Shown: positions 26,968-33,866 of the stretch, one piece after another
How positions within the stretch are numbered: position 1 is the stretch's first letter
How the letters are laid out: each line of letters begins with the position of its first letter
Assembly: GCA_964416195.1 (NCBI GenBank)
Contig: CAYQDB010000003.1
Coordinates: forward strand, 1-64,000
DNA: 64,000 bases
Direction: 5' to 3'
From: CAYQDB01 sp964416195
GTDB taxonomy: Bacteria > Zixibacteria > MSB-5A5 > GN15 > FEB-12
Translations under genes and position numbers: made by a program
The notes under the pieces: model-generated
Told to the model about the DNA's origin: nothing
The model's database searches: none
What the model saw: the letters and a program-made list of their open reading frames with translations, nothing else

Positions 26968-27281
26968 CAGTGCGAGTAGTTTTTATCAGTATCCCGCGCG
27001 ACGAGGCCAACAAACTGGCGCGCACCCTGGTGGAGAAACGTCTGGCCGCCTGTATCAACATTGTACCCAAGATCGAGTCCTATTTCCGGTGGGTTAACAA
27101 AGTGGAGCATGACGAGGAGGCGCTTTTGATTGCCAAAACCACCCAGCAACGCATCGACGAATTGATGCTCTATGTGCAAGCCAACCACCCCTACGAATTC
27201 CCCGAGGTAATATCATTGCCTTTATCCGAAGGCCTCCCCGACTACGTCGCCTGGGTGAAGAAGGAGACAAAACAGGGGTAG
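26961..27281 (+). CDS. cutA: CutA divalent-cation tolerance family protein
   Basis: 106 residues from ATG 26961, with GAGG upstream. The CutA core is clear: VFISIPRDEANKLARTLVEKRLAACINIVP, WVNKVEHDEEALLIAKT and HPYEFPEVISLPL. CutA proteins are trimeric ferredoxin-fold proteins first linked to copper tolerance; their real role remains unsettled. The gene originally may have started directly at the TAATG overlap with the upstream gene and is now 148 bp away. Confidence 0.92.
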   Translation: METVRVVFISIPRDEANKLARTLVEKRLAACINIVPKIESYFRWVNKVEHDEEALLIAKTTQQRIDELMLYVQANHPYEFPEVISLPLSEGLPDYVAWVKKETKQG

Positions 27282-27302
27282 GGTGCACAGTTAGCGTGTC
27301 AA

Positions 27303-28052
27303 ATGGGTAAGAAAAAAACTCAGATTACAGTTCGCACGGAGGATAAGTCGAAGTTTCTCGGCCTAACTGCGGTGTGGTGGGTCGTCGTAATCATGGTAGT
27401 GGGAATTCCTGTCAGCATCTGGCTGGCATTTCGTGATGGTGGCAACGGTGAGAAACAACTACTTGAACAGAGGGTTGAGAAACTGCAAGCCGATAAGGAA
27501 GAACTGTATTCACTGTTACACCAATGCCTTGGCAATACCCCTATCATTCTTGATAAAGACAATCCACCACCTGAGCCTGACTGTTTTGACACGGTTGAAA
27601 TTGAAGTCAGAAACATCATTGAACAGGGAGGCTATGTAAACGGAGCGGATTTGCTGAGAGTTGGTAACGTTCTTTATACAAAGGGCGATTGTCAGAAAGC
27701 ACTGTCCTATTATCAAGTTGCCCTTAACCAAGCTGGGCAGCACGATGACAGTTCGCTCATTGCTTCTGCAAAGGGTAATATCGGTCTGATCTATTCTGAC
27801 AAGGGTGATCTGGATGAGGCGTTGAAATATCACCAGGCGGCGTTGGAAATTCACAAGGAAGTTGGGTACCGCCAGGGTAAGGCGAATCAGTTAGGTAATA
27901 TCGGTCTGATCTATAAAGCTAAGGGTGATCTGGATGAGGCGTTGAAGTATCTGAAGGAAGCTTTGGAGATTTTTGAAGCCCATGGCTATACGAAAGAAGT
28001 CGAACAGACCAAAAGAAACATTGCTGAGATTGAGCGAATGAAGAATGAGTAG
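27303..28052 (+). CDS. Membrane-anchored TPR protein
   Basis: 249 residues: a short basic N-terminus, one membrane segment (about 24-42), a coiled stretch (about 48-72) and three to four tetratricopeptide repeats (about 105-245). Two neighbouring TPRs share IGLIY.KGDLDEALKY. It likely presents a protein-binding scaffold outside the inner membrane. Function unknown; it follows cutA after 21 bp. Confidence 0.75.
   Translation: MGKKKTQITVRTEDKSKFLGLTAVWWVVVIMVVGIPVSIWLAFRDGGNGEKQLLEQRVEKLQADKEELYSLLHQCLGNTPIILDKDNPPPEPDCFDTVEIEVRNIIEQGGYVNGADLLRVGNVLYTKGDCQKALSYYQVALNQAGQHDDSSLIASAKGNIGLIYSDKGDLDEALKYHQAALEIHKEVGYRQGKANQLGNIGLIYKAKGDLDEALKYLKEALEIFEAHGYTKEVEQTKRNIAEIERMKNE
27775..27950 (+). repeat. 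120-bp tandem repeat inside the TPR gene
   Basis: Bases 27775-27830 and 27895-27950 are nearly identical, with a period of exactly 120 bp (40 codons, a little more than one TPR). Such near-identity at DNA level points to a recent internal duplication. Confidence 0.85.
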
Positions 28053-28111
28053 TTGTTACACTTCGACTCCGAAACTGTGTCATAAATCGCAATTCACGCT
28101 TTCTCATGGTG

Positions 28112-28198
28112 GCGTCAGGCGTCTCTGCCTGACGCTTGCACGACGTATTGGTGTATTGCGTATTCACTTGTGGCTGTCGGGCAGAGACACCCGACAGC
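28112..28198. repeat. Paired palindromes with shared GTCTCTGCC core
   Basis: 28112-28135 has arms GCGTCAGGC/GCCTGACGC, and 28173-28198 has arms GCTGTCGGG/CCCGACAGC. Their loops share GTCTCTGCC in opposite orientations, suggesting a REP-doublet organisation. Confidence 0.65.
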
Positions 28199-28248
28199 AC
28201 CTTGTAAGCTCAGGACAGGCAGGGCTTTTGACCTACGGGGATTGTTGG

Positions 28249-28268
28249 GGCAGATGTGGACATCTGCC
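28249..28268. repeat. 20-bp palindrome GGCAGATGTGGACATCTGCC, copy 1
   Basis: Arms of eight bases around TGGA. An identical 20-mer lies at 28444-28463. Confidence 0.75.
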
Positions 28269-28312
28269 ACCCACGATACTCGCCTTTGGCGTACTGCCCA
28301 CAGTACACGGAT

Positions 28313-28394
28313 GTCATTCCCGCGAAAGCGGGAATCCAGGTACTTAACGTTGAGAAAAGAGACACGAATGGATTCCTGCTTCCGCAGGAATGAC
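28313..28394. repeat. MITE-like repeat with GTCATTCC inverted ends
   Basis: Starts GTCATTCCCGCGAAAGCGGG (hairpin 28316-28335) and ends with the opposite-facing hairpin ATTCCTGCTTCCGCAGGAAT (28372-28391), then GAC. The outer ends GTCATTCC/GGAATGAC are inverted, so the 82-bp unit looks like a small non-autonomous element of a type widespread in bacteria. Confidence 0.7.
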
Positions 28395-28443
28395 GGGCGA
28401 GTAGCCTTATTGAGTCAGGTGCAAAAGGAACCTGAGCTACTAG

Positions 28444-28463
28444 GGCAGATGTGGACATCTGCC
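28444..28463. repeat. 20-bp palindrome GGCAGATGTGGACATCTGCC, copy 2
   Basis: Identical to 28249-28268. Confidence 0.75.
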
Positions 28464-28520
28464 GCATACAAGCAAGAAGGGTATGACAACATAGGCGAAT
28501 TGGCGAGCCGAACACGGAAA

Positions 28521-28583
28521 ATGAAATACTCCAAGTGCGGACATGAGGAAGATAAGGTCATAGGCAGCAAAAGTGGATATTGA
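28521..28583 (+). pseudogene. 5' fragment of nrdR
   Basis: A 20-codon frame (MKYSKCGHEEDKVIGSKSGY) matches the first codons of the intact nrdR at 29669; the 20-mer GACATGAGGAAGATAAGGTC is identical. It ends at a stop after losing similarity and overlaps the GTG start of the next gene. It is a duplicated remnant with half of the zinc ribbon. Confidence 0.8.
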
Positions 28584-29526
28584 AATCCTGGGAACGGAGT
28601 CTCTGGGGGTCAGGGGGCTTTCGTGTTTTGTCAGAGCCGGAAATCAAAGAATACTGATCGATCCGGGTATTGCCTTAGGTTACATCCGCCACGGGTTGCT
28701 GCCGCACCCTTTTCAGGTAGCCGTTGACGAAAGGATACAGAAGAAAATCGTGCAGAGATGGTCTGACGCTACGGATATAGTCATCAGCCATTTTCATGGA
28801 GACCATGTTCCCCTTGCGGATGCCAACCCGTATCAGTTCAATATCAGGAAGGTAACCGGATTGAATCCGCACGTCAGGATATGGACAAGGAGTCTGTCGC
28901 ATCTCTCAATGGTGCAAAAACGAAGAGCGGAGTCCCTTTCCACAGTATTACGCACTGATCTGTTACCGGCGGAAGGGACCACACAGGGAATAATGACTTT
29001 TTCCGGGCAGGTATGTCATGGCGAAAAAAGCAGCCATCTGGGAACTGTAATAATGACCAGGATTGAGGAAGATGGTGTGTTTGTGCACGCTTCTGATATT
29101 CAGCTTCTCAACGACGAAGCGATTTCCATAATACTGTCCTGGAAACCTGATATTGTATTCGCTGCCGGACCGCCTCTCTACCTGTACCACAAGGTTTTCA
29201 AAAGCAAAATGAGAATAGCCTGGCATAATGCCAGAATTCTTTCAGAGCGGGTTGGCATTTTAATTCTTGATCATCACTTGATGAGGAGTTATGAAGGGAT
29301 TACATGGCTGAAGCGTCTATCGGTGGAGACAGGGAACAAGGTTATCTGCGGAGCGGACTTCATGGGGAAGCCGCGGATGTTGCTCGAAGCCAGGCGCAGG
29401 GACCTGTACAAGGATATGCCTGTCCCGTCCGGCTGGCATGAAGCCTATGGCAGGGGTGAGGTAAGCACTGATGCTTATTGGAGGTCAGCAAAGAGACTCT
29501 ACAAGGAGATGAGGCTAAGCGACTAA
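28573..29526 (+). CDS. UPF0282 family metallo-beta-lactamase-fold hydrolase
   Basis: 317 residues from GTG 28573. The metal-binding motif is H73-F-H75-G-D77-H78 in ISHFHGDHVPL, and the N-terminal ESLGVRGLSCFV and ILIDPGIALG are typical of UPF0282, a family I know mainly from archaea. Asp in HASDIQLLNDEA and a late His in LDHHLM are probable further ligands. The gene is wedged between an nrdR 5' fragment and intact nrdR, which suggests it was brought in by transfer or a duplication event. The substrate is unknown. Confidence 0.8.
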   Translation: MDIEILGTESLGVRGLSCFVRAGNQRILIDPGIALGYIRHGLLPHPFQVAVDERIQKKIVQRWSDATDIVISHFHGDHVPLADANPYQFNIRKVTGLNPHVRIWTRSLSHLSMVQKRRAESLSTVLRTDLLPAEGTTQGIMTFSGQVCHGEKSSHLGTVIMTRIEEDGVFVHASDIQLLNDEAISIILSWKPDIVFAAGPPLYLYHKVFKSKMRIAWHNARILSERVGILILDHHLMRSYEGITWLKRLSVETGNKVICGADFMGKPRMLLEARRRDLYKDMPVPSGWHEAYGRGEVSTDAYWRSAKRLYKEMRLSD

Positions 29527-29535
29527 GGAAGTAGC

Positions 29536-29590
29536 GTAGGTCGAAGCCCCGTGGTTTCGACAAAGATATGAGACTTTGACGTGTGACCTA
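29536..29590. repeat. GTAGGTC...GACCTAC palindromic repeat
   Basis: Outer GTAGGTC and GACCTAC ends recall the 24990-25047 family; an inner GTCGAA/TTCGAC hairpin lies at 29540-29561. Confidence 0.6.
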
Positions 29591-29607
29591 CATGAATAAA
29601 GAGATTA

Positions 29608-29626
29608 CCCACAGCAAAGCTGTGGG
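29608..29626. repeat. CCCACAGC/GCTGTGGG hairpin, copy 1
   Basis: Eight-base arms around AAA, 40 bp before nrdR. A related copy is at 30134-30151 just after nrdR. Confidence 0.65.
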
Positions 29627-29668
29627 GTACCTCTGGTGTGTGAACGAACAATCATGATTGGTTACTGA

Positions 29669-30121
29669 ATGAAATGCCCTAAGTGTGGACATGAGGAAGA
29701 TAAGGTCGTGGATAGCAGGCCGTCACAGGATGGCCGGGCGGTGCGCCGTCGCCGTGAATGCCTGAAGTGCCACGAACGCTTCACGACATACGAGTATGTT
29801 GAGCACGGCACATTAACCGTCCTCAAGTCCGACGGCCGTAGGGAGCCGTTTGACCGCAATAAAATCCTGACCGGCATCAAGCTGGCCTGCAACAAACGCC
29901 CGGTGACCGGCCAGCAGATGCAGTCAATGCTGGACAGTATCGAGGCCGAGCTCAGCGCCCGTTTTCGCACTGACGTCACCAGCAAGGAGATCGGTGAGGT
30001 GGTTATGCAGAAACTACGCGAGGTGGACGAGATCGCCTATGTCCGCTTTGCGTCGGTATACCGCCGTTTCCAGGATGCGGCTGAGTTCCTTGAGGAGATC
30101 AAGAAGCTGCTCGACAAGTAA
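29669..30121 (+). CDS. nrdR: Transcriptional repressor NrdR
   Basis: 150 residues. Zinc ribbon CPKC...CLKC (MKCPKCGHEEDKVVDSRPS, then RRRRECLKCHERFTTYE) and an ATP-cone domain (about 49-139; VLKSDGRREPFDRNKILTG). NrdR senses dATP/ATP and represses ribonucleotide reductase genes; none are in this window. It is bracketed by two related hairpin repeats, and a partial copy of its 5' end lies 1.1 kb upstream. Confidence 0.96.
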   Translation: MKCPKCGHEEDKVVDSRPSQDGRAVRRRRECLKCHERFTTYEYVEHGTLTVLKSDGRREPFDRNKILTGIKLACNKRPVTGQQMQSMLDSIEAELSARFRTDVTSKEIGEVVMQKLREVDEIAYVRFASVYRRFQDAAEFLEEIKKLLDK

Positions 30122-30133
30122 CATGCGAAGAAA

Positions 30134-30151
30134 CCCACCGCAAGCTGTGGG
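30134..30151. repeat. CCCACCGC/GCTGTGGG hairpin, copy 2
   Basis: Related to 29608-29626 with one mismatch in the stem; the two copies bracket nrdR. Confidence 0.55.
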
Positions 30152-30178
30152 CCACCCTGTCAGCACTATTTCTTTGTT

Positions 30179-30235
30179 GTCATGGTGAGCGGAGTTGAAC
30201 TATGAACGTTGCCCCTCGACTCCGCTCGGGGTGAC
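30179..30235. repeat. REP-like inverted pair GTCATGGTGAGCGGAGT ... CGACTCCGCTC
   Basis: Inverted arms of the same family as 15053-15168 and 24899-24976, about 60 bp before tatC. Confidence 0.65.
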
Positions 30236-30295
30236 GGTATCGTGCGGGGCAAAACCATTTGACATCTATACGGATCATCCACACATTCCGGTTTA

Positions 30296-31030
30296 ATGGT
30301 AGACGATGAAGAAAAGCACGAGGTATCGGAGTCCGGTTCTATGCCATTCGTAGACCACCTTGAAGAGCTGCGGTGGCGTTTATTGAAGTCGCTTCTCGCC
30401 GTAGTGATTCTGTCGCTAGCTGCCTTTTACTTCTCTGACTACCTGATGAAATTCTTCGTTGTCCCCGCCGGTAATATCAAGCTTCATGTCACCGAGGTGA
30501 CCGGCTCATTCTATGCTTACCTGAAGGTTTCGTTGATAACAGGAATCGTAGCAGCCTCTCCCATTGTTTTTTATCAGCTGTGGGCGTTTGTGAGCCCGGG
30601 GTTGTATCCCAGAGAGAAAGCTCATGTGTTGCCAATGGTGTTTGTATCGACGGTACTCTTCCTGGTCGGGGCCGGATTCTGTTACCTTGTCATGCTTCCC
30701 TTCTCGTTGAAATTTCTTATTAGTTTTTCCGGTGAGTTGCTGAGTCCGATCATCACGGTCGGCAGCTATCTGACCTTTGCAGGCGTAATGATGCTGGCTT
30801 TTGGGATTGGTTTTGAAATGCCGGTTGCGGCCTATTTCCTTGGTAAAGCCGGTATTGTGTCATCGCGTTTCCTGGCCAAGGGCAGGCGCTACGCCATTGT
30901 ACTGATTCTCATCGTTGCGGCACTCCTCACCACTCCCGATGTGGCCACTCAGTGCCTGCTGGCGCTTCCCCTGTACGTGCTGTACGAGGTTTCCATTATT
31001 GTTGTGAAGGTAACGGGTAAGAAGAGATAG
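30296..31030 (+). CDS. tatC: Sec-independent protein translocase TatC
   Basis: 244 residues with six membrane segments. It has the family opening HLEELRWRLLKS (receptor site for the twin-arginine motif), YQLWAFVSPGLYPREK and the FGIGFEMPV Glu region. TatC recruits folded proteins with RR signal peptides for export with TatA/B, which are not in the window. No clear ribosome site precedes the ATG. Confidence 0.95.
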   Translation: MVDDEEKHEVSESGSMPFVDHLEELRWRLLKSLLAVVILSLAAFYFSDYLMKFFVVPAGNIKLHVTEVTGSFYAYLKVSLITGIVAASPIVFYQLWAFVSPGLYPREKAHVLPMVFVSTVLFLVGAGFCYLVMLPFSLKFLISFSGELLSPIITVGSYLTFAGVMMLAFGIGFEMPVAAYFLGKAGIVSSRFLAKGRRYAIVLILIVAALLTTPDVATQCLLALPLYVLYEVSIIVVKVTGKKR

Positions 31031-31089
31031 GCGAGGTAGGTTACCTTTCTCTGTCTTGCCTCCGGCTGGTATTGGTGTGTCTAAGCCTG

Positions 31090-31118
31090 TTGACAATCAG
31101 ACTGCCCAAGGCTAAATT
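31090..31118 (+). promoter_or_regulatory. Strong sigma-70 promoter, probably the original promoter of tRNA-Gly
   Basis: TTGACA (31090-31095), exactly 17 bp, then TAAATT (31113-31118), about 20 bp before the truncated tRNA copy. It now drives the tRNA fragment rather than the complete gene. Confidence 0.7.
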
Positions 31119-31138
31119 GCATCAGGTAATATTGGATA

Positions 31139-31184
31139 GCGGGCGTAATTCAGTGGTAGAATGCAAGCTTCCCAAGCTTGACGC
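31139..31184 (+). repeat. Left attachment site: truncated tRNA-Gly(CCC), 5' part
   Basis: 46 bp identical to the first 46 bases of the intact tRNA at 33867, through the anticodon arm (AAGCTTCCCAAGCTT) into the variable loop, then abruptly different. It forms a direct repeat around a 2.7-kb island, as expected for attL. Confidence 0.85.
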
Positions 31185-31268
31185 TACCAGAACAAGTCTA
31201 ATTGTCTGCCATAACTCCAAGTCTTTCAAGGGGGAACGCCAATATTGAGATCAACCCATCTCCGATAA

Positions 31269-31294
31269 TTGGGGCTATATAAGACAAGCCCCAA
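31269..31294. repeat. Perfect 8-bp-arm hairpin near the left end of the island
   Basis: TTGGGGCT and AGCCCCAA enclose ten bases. Neither side has a clear T-run, so it is not an obvious terminator. Confidence 0.5.
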
Positions 31295-31346
31295 AGAGAT
31301 GAAGCCGGAGAATTAGTAGGTGGTTTTTGGTTTGCCGACTCGCCTA

Positions 31347-31379
31347 CAAAAAAGCCAACAGTTAACGAGTGCTGTGGGC
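31347..31379 (-). terminator. Terminator of the island operon
   Basis: On the minus strand GCCCACAG pairs with CTGTTGGC (one mismatch) and is followed by TTTTTTG, about 20 bp beyond the last island gene. Confidence 0.7.
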
Positions 31380-31397
31380 TTTCTGTTATCTGTTTAT

Positions 31398-31820
31398 TCA
31401 CCAGTTGCCGGAATCGACAATTTGCTGCTGTTGCTTTCGATCTGCATACCAATGTCCATTCCATAGAATTCGCCGGTATTTGTATTCCTCATTATCGCTG
31501 TTAGCGTATCTGATGCTGAATGTACGCTCACCGTCAATGCGGTGTCCTACAGCATCAACCACAGTGCCGACAAATACCATTGGCGATTGGCTATTAACAC
31601 GATAATACAGCTTGACTCCAGGATAGATTCGAGGTTCACACCATCTGGACTGTTCAACAGCAGAGAGGGTGTGCTGTGATTTTTCTACTTGTGGTTTACT
31701 GGTTTGTGGTTTGGTATTCTGTACATTGTAGCCCGTTATTGCTGAAAAAACAATAAACGCCAATACTGCAGCTATAATAAAAAGCCAGCCTGTTGCTGAG
31801 GGATTCTTATATTGTTTCAT
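31398..31820 (-). CDS. Island protein D: exported membrane-anchored protein, unknown
   Basis: 140 residues from ATG 31820 (AGAGG upstream). The start MKQYKNPSATGWLF is shared with island protein A (MKQYKDHLSAGWWT). One membrane segment (about 12-32) is followed by an exported beta-rich tail with many aromatic residues (YPGVKLYYRVNSQSP, FVGTVVDAVGHRIDG). The tail ends QQQQIVDSGNW. No known domain recognised; the last gene of the operon before the terminator. Confidence 0.65.
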   Translation of the reverse strand: MKQYKNPSATGWLFIIAAVLAFIVFSAITGYNVQNTKPQTSKPQVEKSQHTLSAVEQSRWCEPRIYPGVKLYYRVNSQSPMVFVGTVVDAVGHRIDGERTFSIRYANSDNEEYKYRRILWNGHWYADRKQQQQIVDSGNW

Positions 31821-31833
31821 TGTCAAACCTCTG

Positions 31834-32223
31834 TTAAAGAATAGTCCAATTGTTAGGATTGTGAGGATTGCCGCCATCCCATACCACTTTACAATCCGCC
31901 ACCGAAGAATCATAAGCAGCACCGTTCACATAAAGTATCCAGTATCCTGTAACAGTCCACGTATACTTACTACTGTCTTTATTGATGACAGTAATGGTGT
32001 CTATTGCACCATGATATTCCATATTATAATCCCACGGAACAGGAGTTTTGTGTAAGTCCCGCATCATGTCTTTATATACACGAGCTATAAATTTGTTGAC
32101 AACTACTGTTGCGTCATCTGTGGTAGGCGGATGTGGCACATATCTGTTATAAAGCCAAGACCAAGCAGCAATTTGACTTATTATTGCTACCACTGCCAGT
32201 ACTACAATCCATCTTGTTTTCAT
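31834..32223 (-). CDS. Island protein C: exported membrane-anchored protein, unknown
   Basis: 129 residues from ATG 32223 (AGAGG five bases upstream; a GTG one codon earlier is possible). A membrane segment at residues about 4-24 is followed by an exported domain with WTVTGYWILYVNG and a C-terminal NPHNPNNWTIL. That final NxNW-type ending resembles RNPAISHNWRILYFS in island protein A, suggesting a shared fold. No family recognised. Confidence 0.65.
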   Translation of the reverse strand: MKTRWIVVLAVVAIISQIAAWSWLYNRYVPHPPTTDDATVVVNKFIARVYKDMMRDLHKTPVPWDYNMEYHGAIDTITVINKDSSKYTWTVTGYWILYVNGAAYDSSVADCKVVWDGGNPHNPNNWTIL

Positions 32224-32245
32224 CACGACCTCTTAATTTTGTTAT

Positions 32246-32707
32246 TTAAGGCAGGCTATAATGAGCCTCTGCGATTACATATTCTCCACTGCTGGCGGAT
32301 GTCTTCATTTTTACACCATCTACATAAATCGACACATGCAAACCCACACATGCTGGATCCGTCAATTGAGCACTGACGTATAGAAAATTGCCTTTTATCG
32401 CTCCAAACGAATACGTCCAAGGTTCGTTCCTTTTGAAGTATGCTTCTTTTTGTGATGTTCCACCATCAGCATTGGTGTAAGTAATAAAAACTTCAGAATA
32501 TTCAGTATATCCGGTGCGGACCTCATATTCGATATTGTGTACTGTGTATTCGTCAACATAAGCAGAAACAGAGACATTTTCACTATATGCTGGTTTCTTG
32601 TTGTTGTGACCAGTACCAGTATGTGTCAAAGCTATGATGAATACTATAAAAACAGGTACGATAACGAGCCACAACAAAAAGGGAGTTTTTTTCTTTTGCT
32701 GTTTCAT
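32246..32707 (-). CDS. Island protein B: exported membrane-anchored MmpS-like beta-sandwich protein
   Basis: 153 residues from ATG 32707, preceded by a perfect AGGAGG. One membrane segment (about 9-28), then a domain with IEYEVRTGYTEYSEVFITYT, NEPWTYSF, YVSAQLTD, VSIYVDGVKMKTSASSGEY. This order (VxYxV, ITYT..GG, PW, SAQ, IYVDG, SSG) resembles the periplasmic MmpS fold from actinobacterial lipid exporters; the match is by eye and no MmpL partner is present. ATGA overlap with the previous gene shows coupling. Confidence 0.65.
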   Translation of the reverse strand: MKQQKKKTPFLLWLVIVPVFIVFIIALTHTGTGHNNKKPAYSENVSVSAYVDEYTVHNIEYEVRTGYTEYSEVFITYTNADGGTSQKEAYFKRNEPWTYSFGAIKGNFLYVSAQLTDPACVGLHVSIYVDGVKMKTSASSGEYVIAEAHYSLP

Positions 32708-33174
32708 CACGACCTCCTTTCACCAATTGCTCGATTGCGATTGTCAACTGACATAAGGCTGGTTCCCATTGAAAAATAAAGGATTCGCCAATTATGAGAT
32801 ATCGCCGGATTGCGACCCATCCATTGCATATCCAATACTAATGTTGTCGAATCTACAACGGTATTACCCTTATCTTCGGACATCAAGAACCAGCCTTCGG
32901 CTCTCCACACATTATACTGCATCTTGGGATACAAATCTGCATCTCTCTTCGATACTGTAAGACAGTAATGTGTGTAATAACCCTCCTCCAAACCAATACT
33001 TGCAGCCACAAGAGCAGAATCACAGAGCGTCTTCATTGCATTCACCGCATCTAACGTTGTTGGTCGCAGTGGCATACCATACCAATATTGTGCTGTTACC
33101 AGCAGAACAACAGAAGCGACAATAGTAATAGCAGTCCACCAACCTGCTGAAAGATGATCCTTATATTGTTTCAT
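32707..33174 (-). CDS. Island protein A: exported membrane-anchored protein, unknown
   Basis: 155 residues from ATG 33174 with AGGGGGA upstream. The N-terminus MKQYKDHLSAGWWT and a membrane segment (about 10-30) match island protein D. The exported part has two cysteines (CDSAL, HYCLTV) and aromatic-rich strands (YNVWRAEGWFLM). The stop overlaps the start of protein B. Family unknown. Confidence 0.65.
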   Translation of the reverse strand: MKQYKDHLSAGWWTAITIVASVVLLVTAQYWYGMPLRPTTLDAVNAMKTLCDSALVAASIGLEEGYYTHYCLTVSKRDADLYPKMQYNVWRAEGWFLMSEDKGNTVVDSTTLVLDMQWMGRNPAISHNWRILYFSMGTSLMSVDNRNRAIGERRS

Positions 33175-33230
33175 TTTATATTTCCCCCTAATTTAAAAGT
33201 TATCCATATACTTCATCGGCAATGGTGACC

Positions 33231-33380
33231 TTATTTATTATTAAGTAGTAGCATCTCCATTTCGTCAGCAATATCTTCAAGCTGCGCATACTGTTTGCTG
33301 GTGCCAAATTCTGATTCGGTTAAATGCACACGTAGACGTATTACCAGATTATCAAGTATTTTATACATTATTACTGTCAT
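33231..33380 (-). CDS. Island small protein, 49 residues, unknown
   Basis: ATG 33380 has AGGA nine bases upstream. The product (MTVIMYKILDNLVIRLRVHL, then TESEFGTSKQYAQLEDIADEM) is helical and acidic toward the end, without a membrane segment. It lies 57 bp upstream of protein A in the same direction, so it may be the first operon gene, such as a small regulator; that is inference. Confidence 0.5.
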   Translation of the reverse strand: MTVIMYKILDNLVIRLRVHLTESEFGTSKQYAQLEDIADEMEMLLLNNK

Positions 33381-33463
33381 AACTACATTTCCTGCACCTG
33401 CTGTTTTGATTTAGTTTGCATTTTCATCTTACGCCTGCCTTTCTTGGTGGATGAGTATGTCAT

Positions 33464-33483
33464 CATTCTAATTTATTAGAATG
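33464..33483. promoter_or_regulatory. Perfect palindrome CATTCTAATTTATTAGAATG, candidate operator
   Basis: Nine-base arms around TT, placed about 80 bp upstream of the first clear island gene. Position and symmetry suit a repressor-binding site for the minus-strand operon. Confidence 0.5.
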
Positions 33484-33866
33484 GCAAAGAACGTGCCGAT
33501 TGATCGAAGCTAAGGAGAGGTATTGCCCTTGGCCTTTGTTTTGGATGTACTCTCGCACGGTATATACCTTAAACGCTTACGTACGGGGAAGAGCTTCCGA
33601 GACGCACTCCTGTGGACAGGAGCCGGTGGATTAGACCAGCATATATAGAGCAAGACCTATATTGGTAAACTGTATATATAATTTGTGGATTTGTTCCTAC
33701 ATCTTCGATATATCTGTTGACTATATTGGAATGCGCCAATATAATACACGCCTGTGCAACTTGACAGAGACGGCTTTGTGTATTTTTTTGTATATAGAGA
33801 CATTTTGAGACGTCAAGTCTTGGAGATGAACAGTATCTCGAAGATGACGTTTCTTCTTGGAGACAA
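33484..33866. other. Right-hand non-coding part of the island
   Basis: No credible protein gene. It contains several short hairpins (GGTATATACC at 33559; GGAAGAGCTTCC near 33597; CTCCTGTGGACAGGAG near 33607) and a perfect inverted repeat at 33722-33743. A small structured RNA is possible but unproven. A TTGACA at 33761 may be part of a promoter for the intact tRNA. Confidence 0.4.
33722..33743. promoter_or_regulatory. Inverted repeat TATATTGG-6-CCAATATA near the right end
   Basis: Perfect eight-base arms; the half-site CTATATTGG also occurs as a direct repeat about 60 bp to the left (near 33657). It could bind a regulator or a recombination directionality factor. Confidence 0.45.

Larger units (their letters stand above)
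28053..28520. other. Intergenic region packed with palindromic repeats
   Basis: 468 bp without a credible gene; at least six hairpin-forming repeats of three or more families lie end to end (separate entries). Confidence 0.65.

Noticed and set aside
28112..28463. CRISPR-like look of regularly spaced palindromes
   Set aside because: The repeats belong to different families with unequal spacing, and there are no cas genes.
33383..33466. 27-codon minus-strand frame MMTYSSTKKGRRKMK... at the island operon start
   Set aside because: No ribosome site, and its start lies inside the operator-like palindrome; more likely leader DNA.
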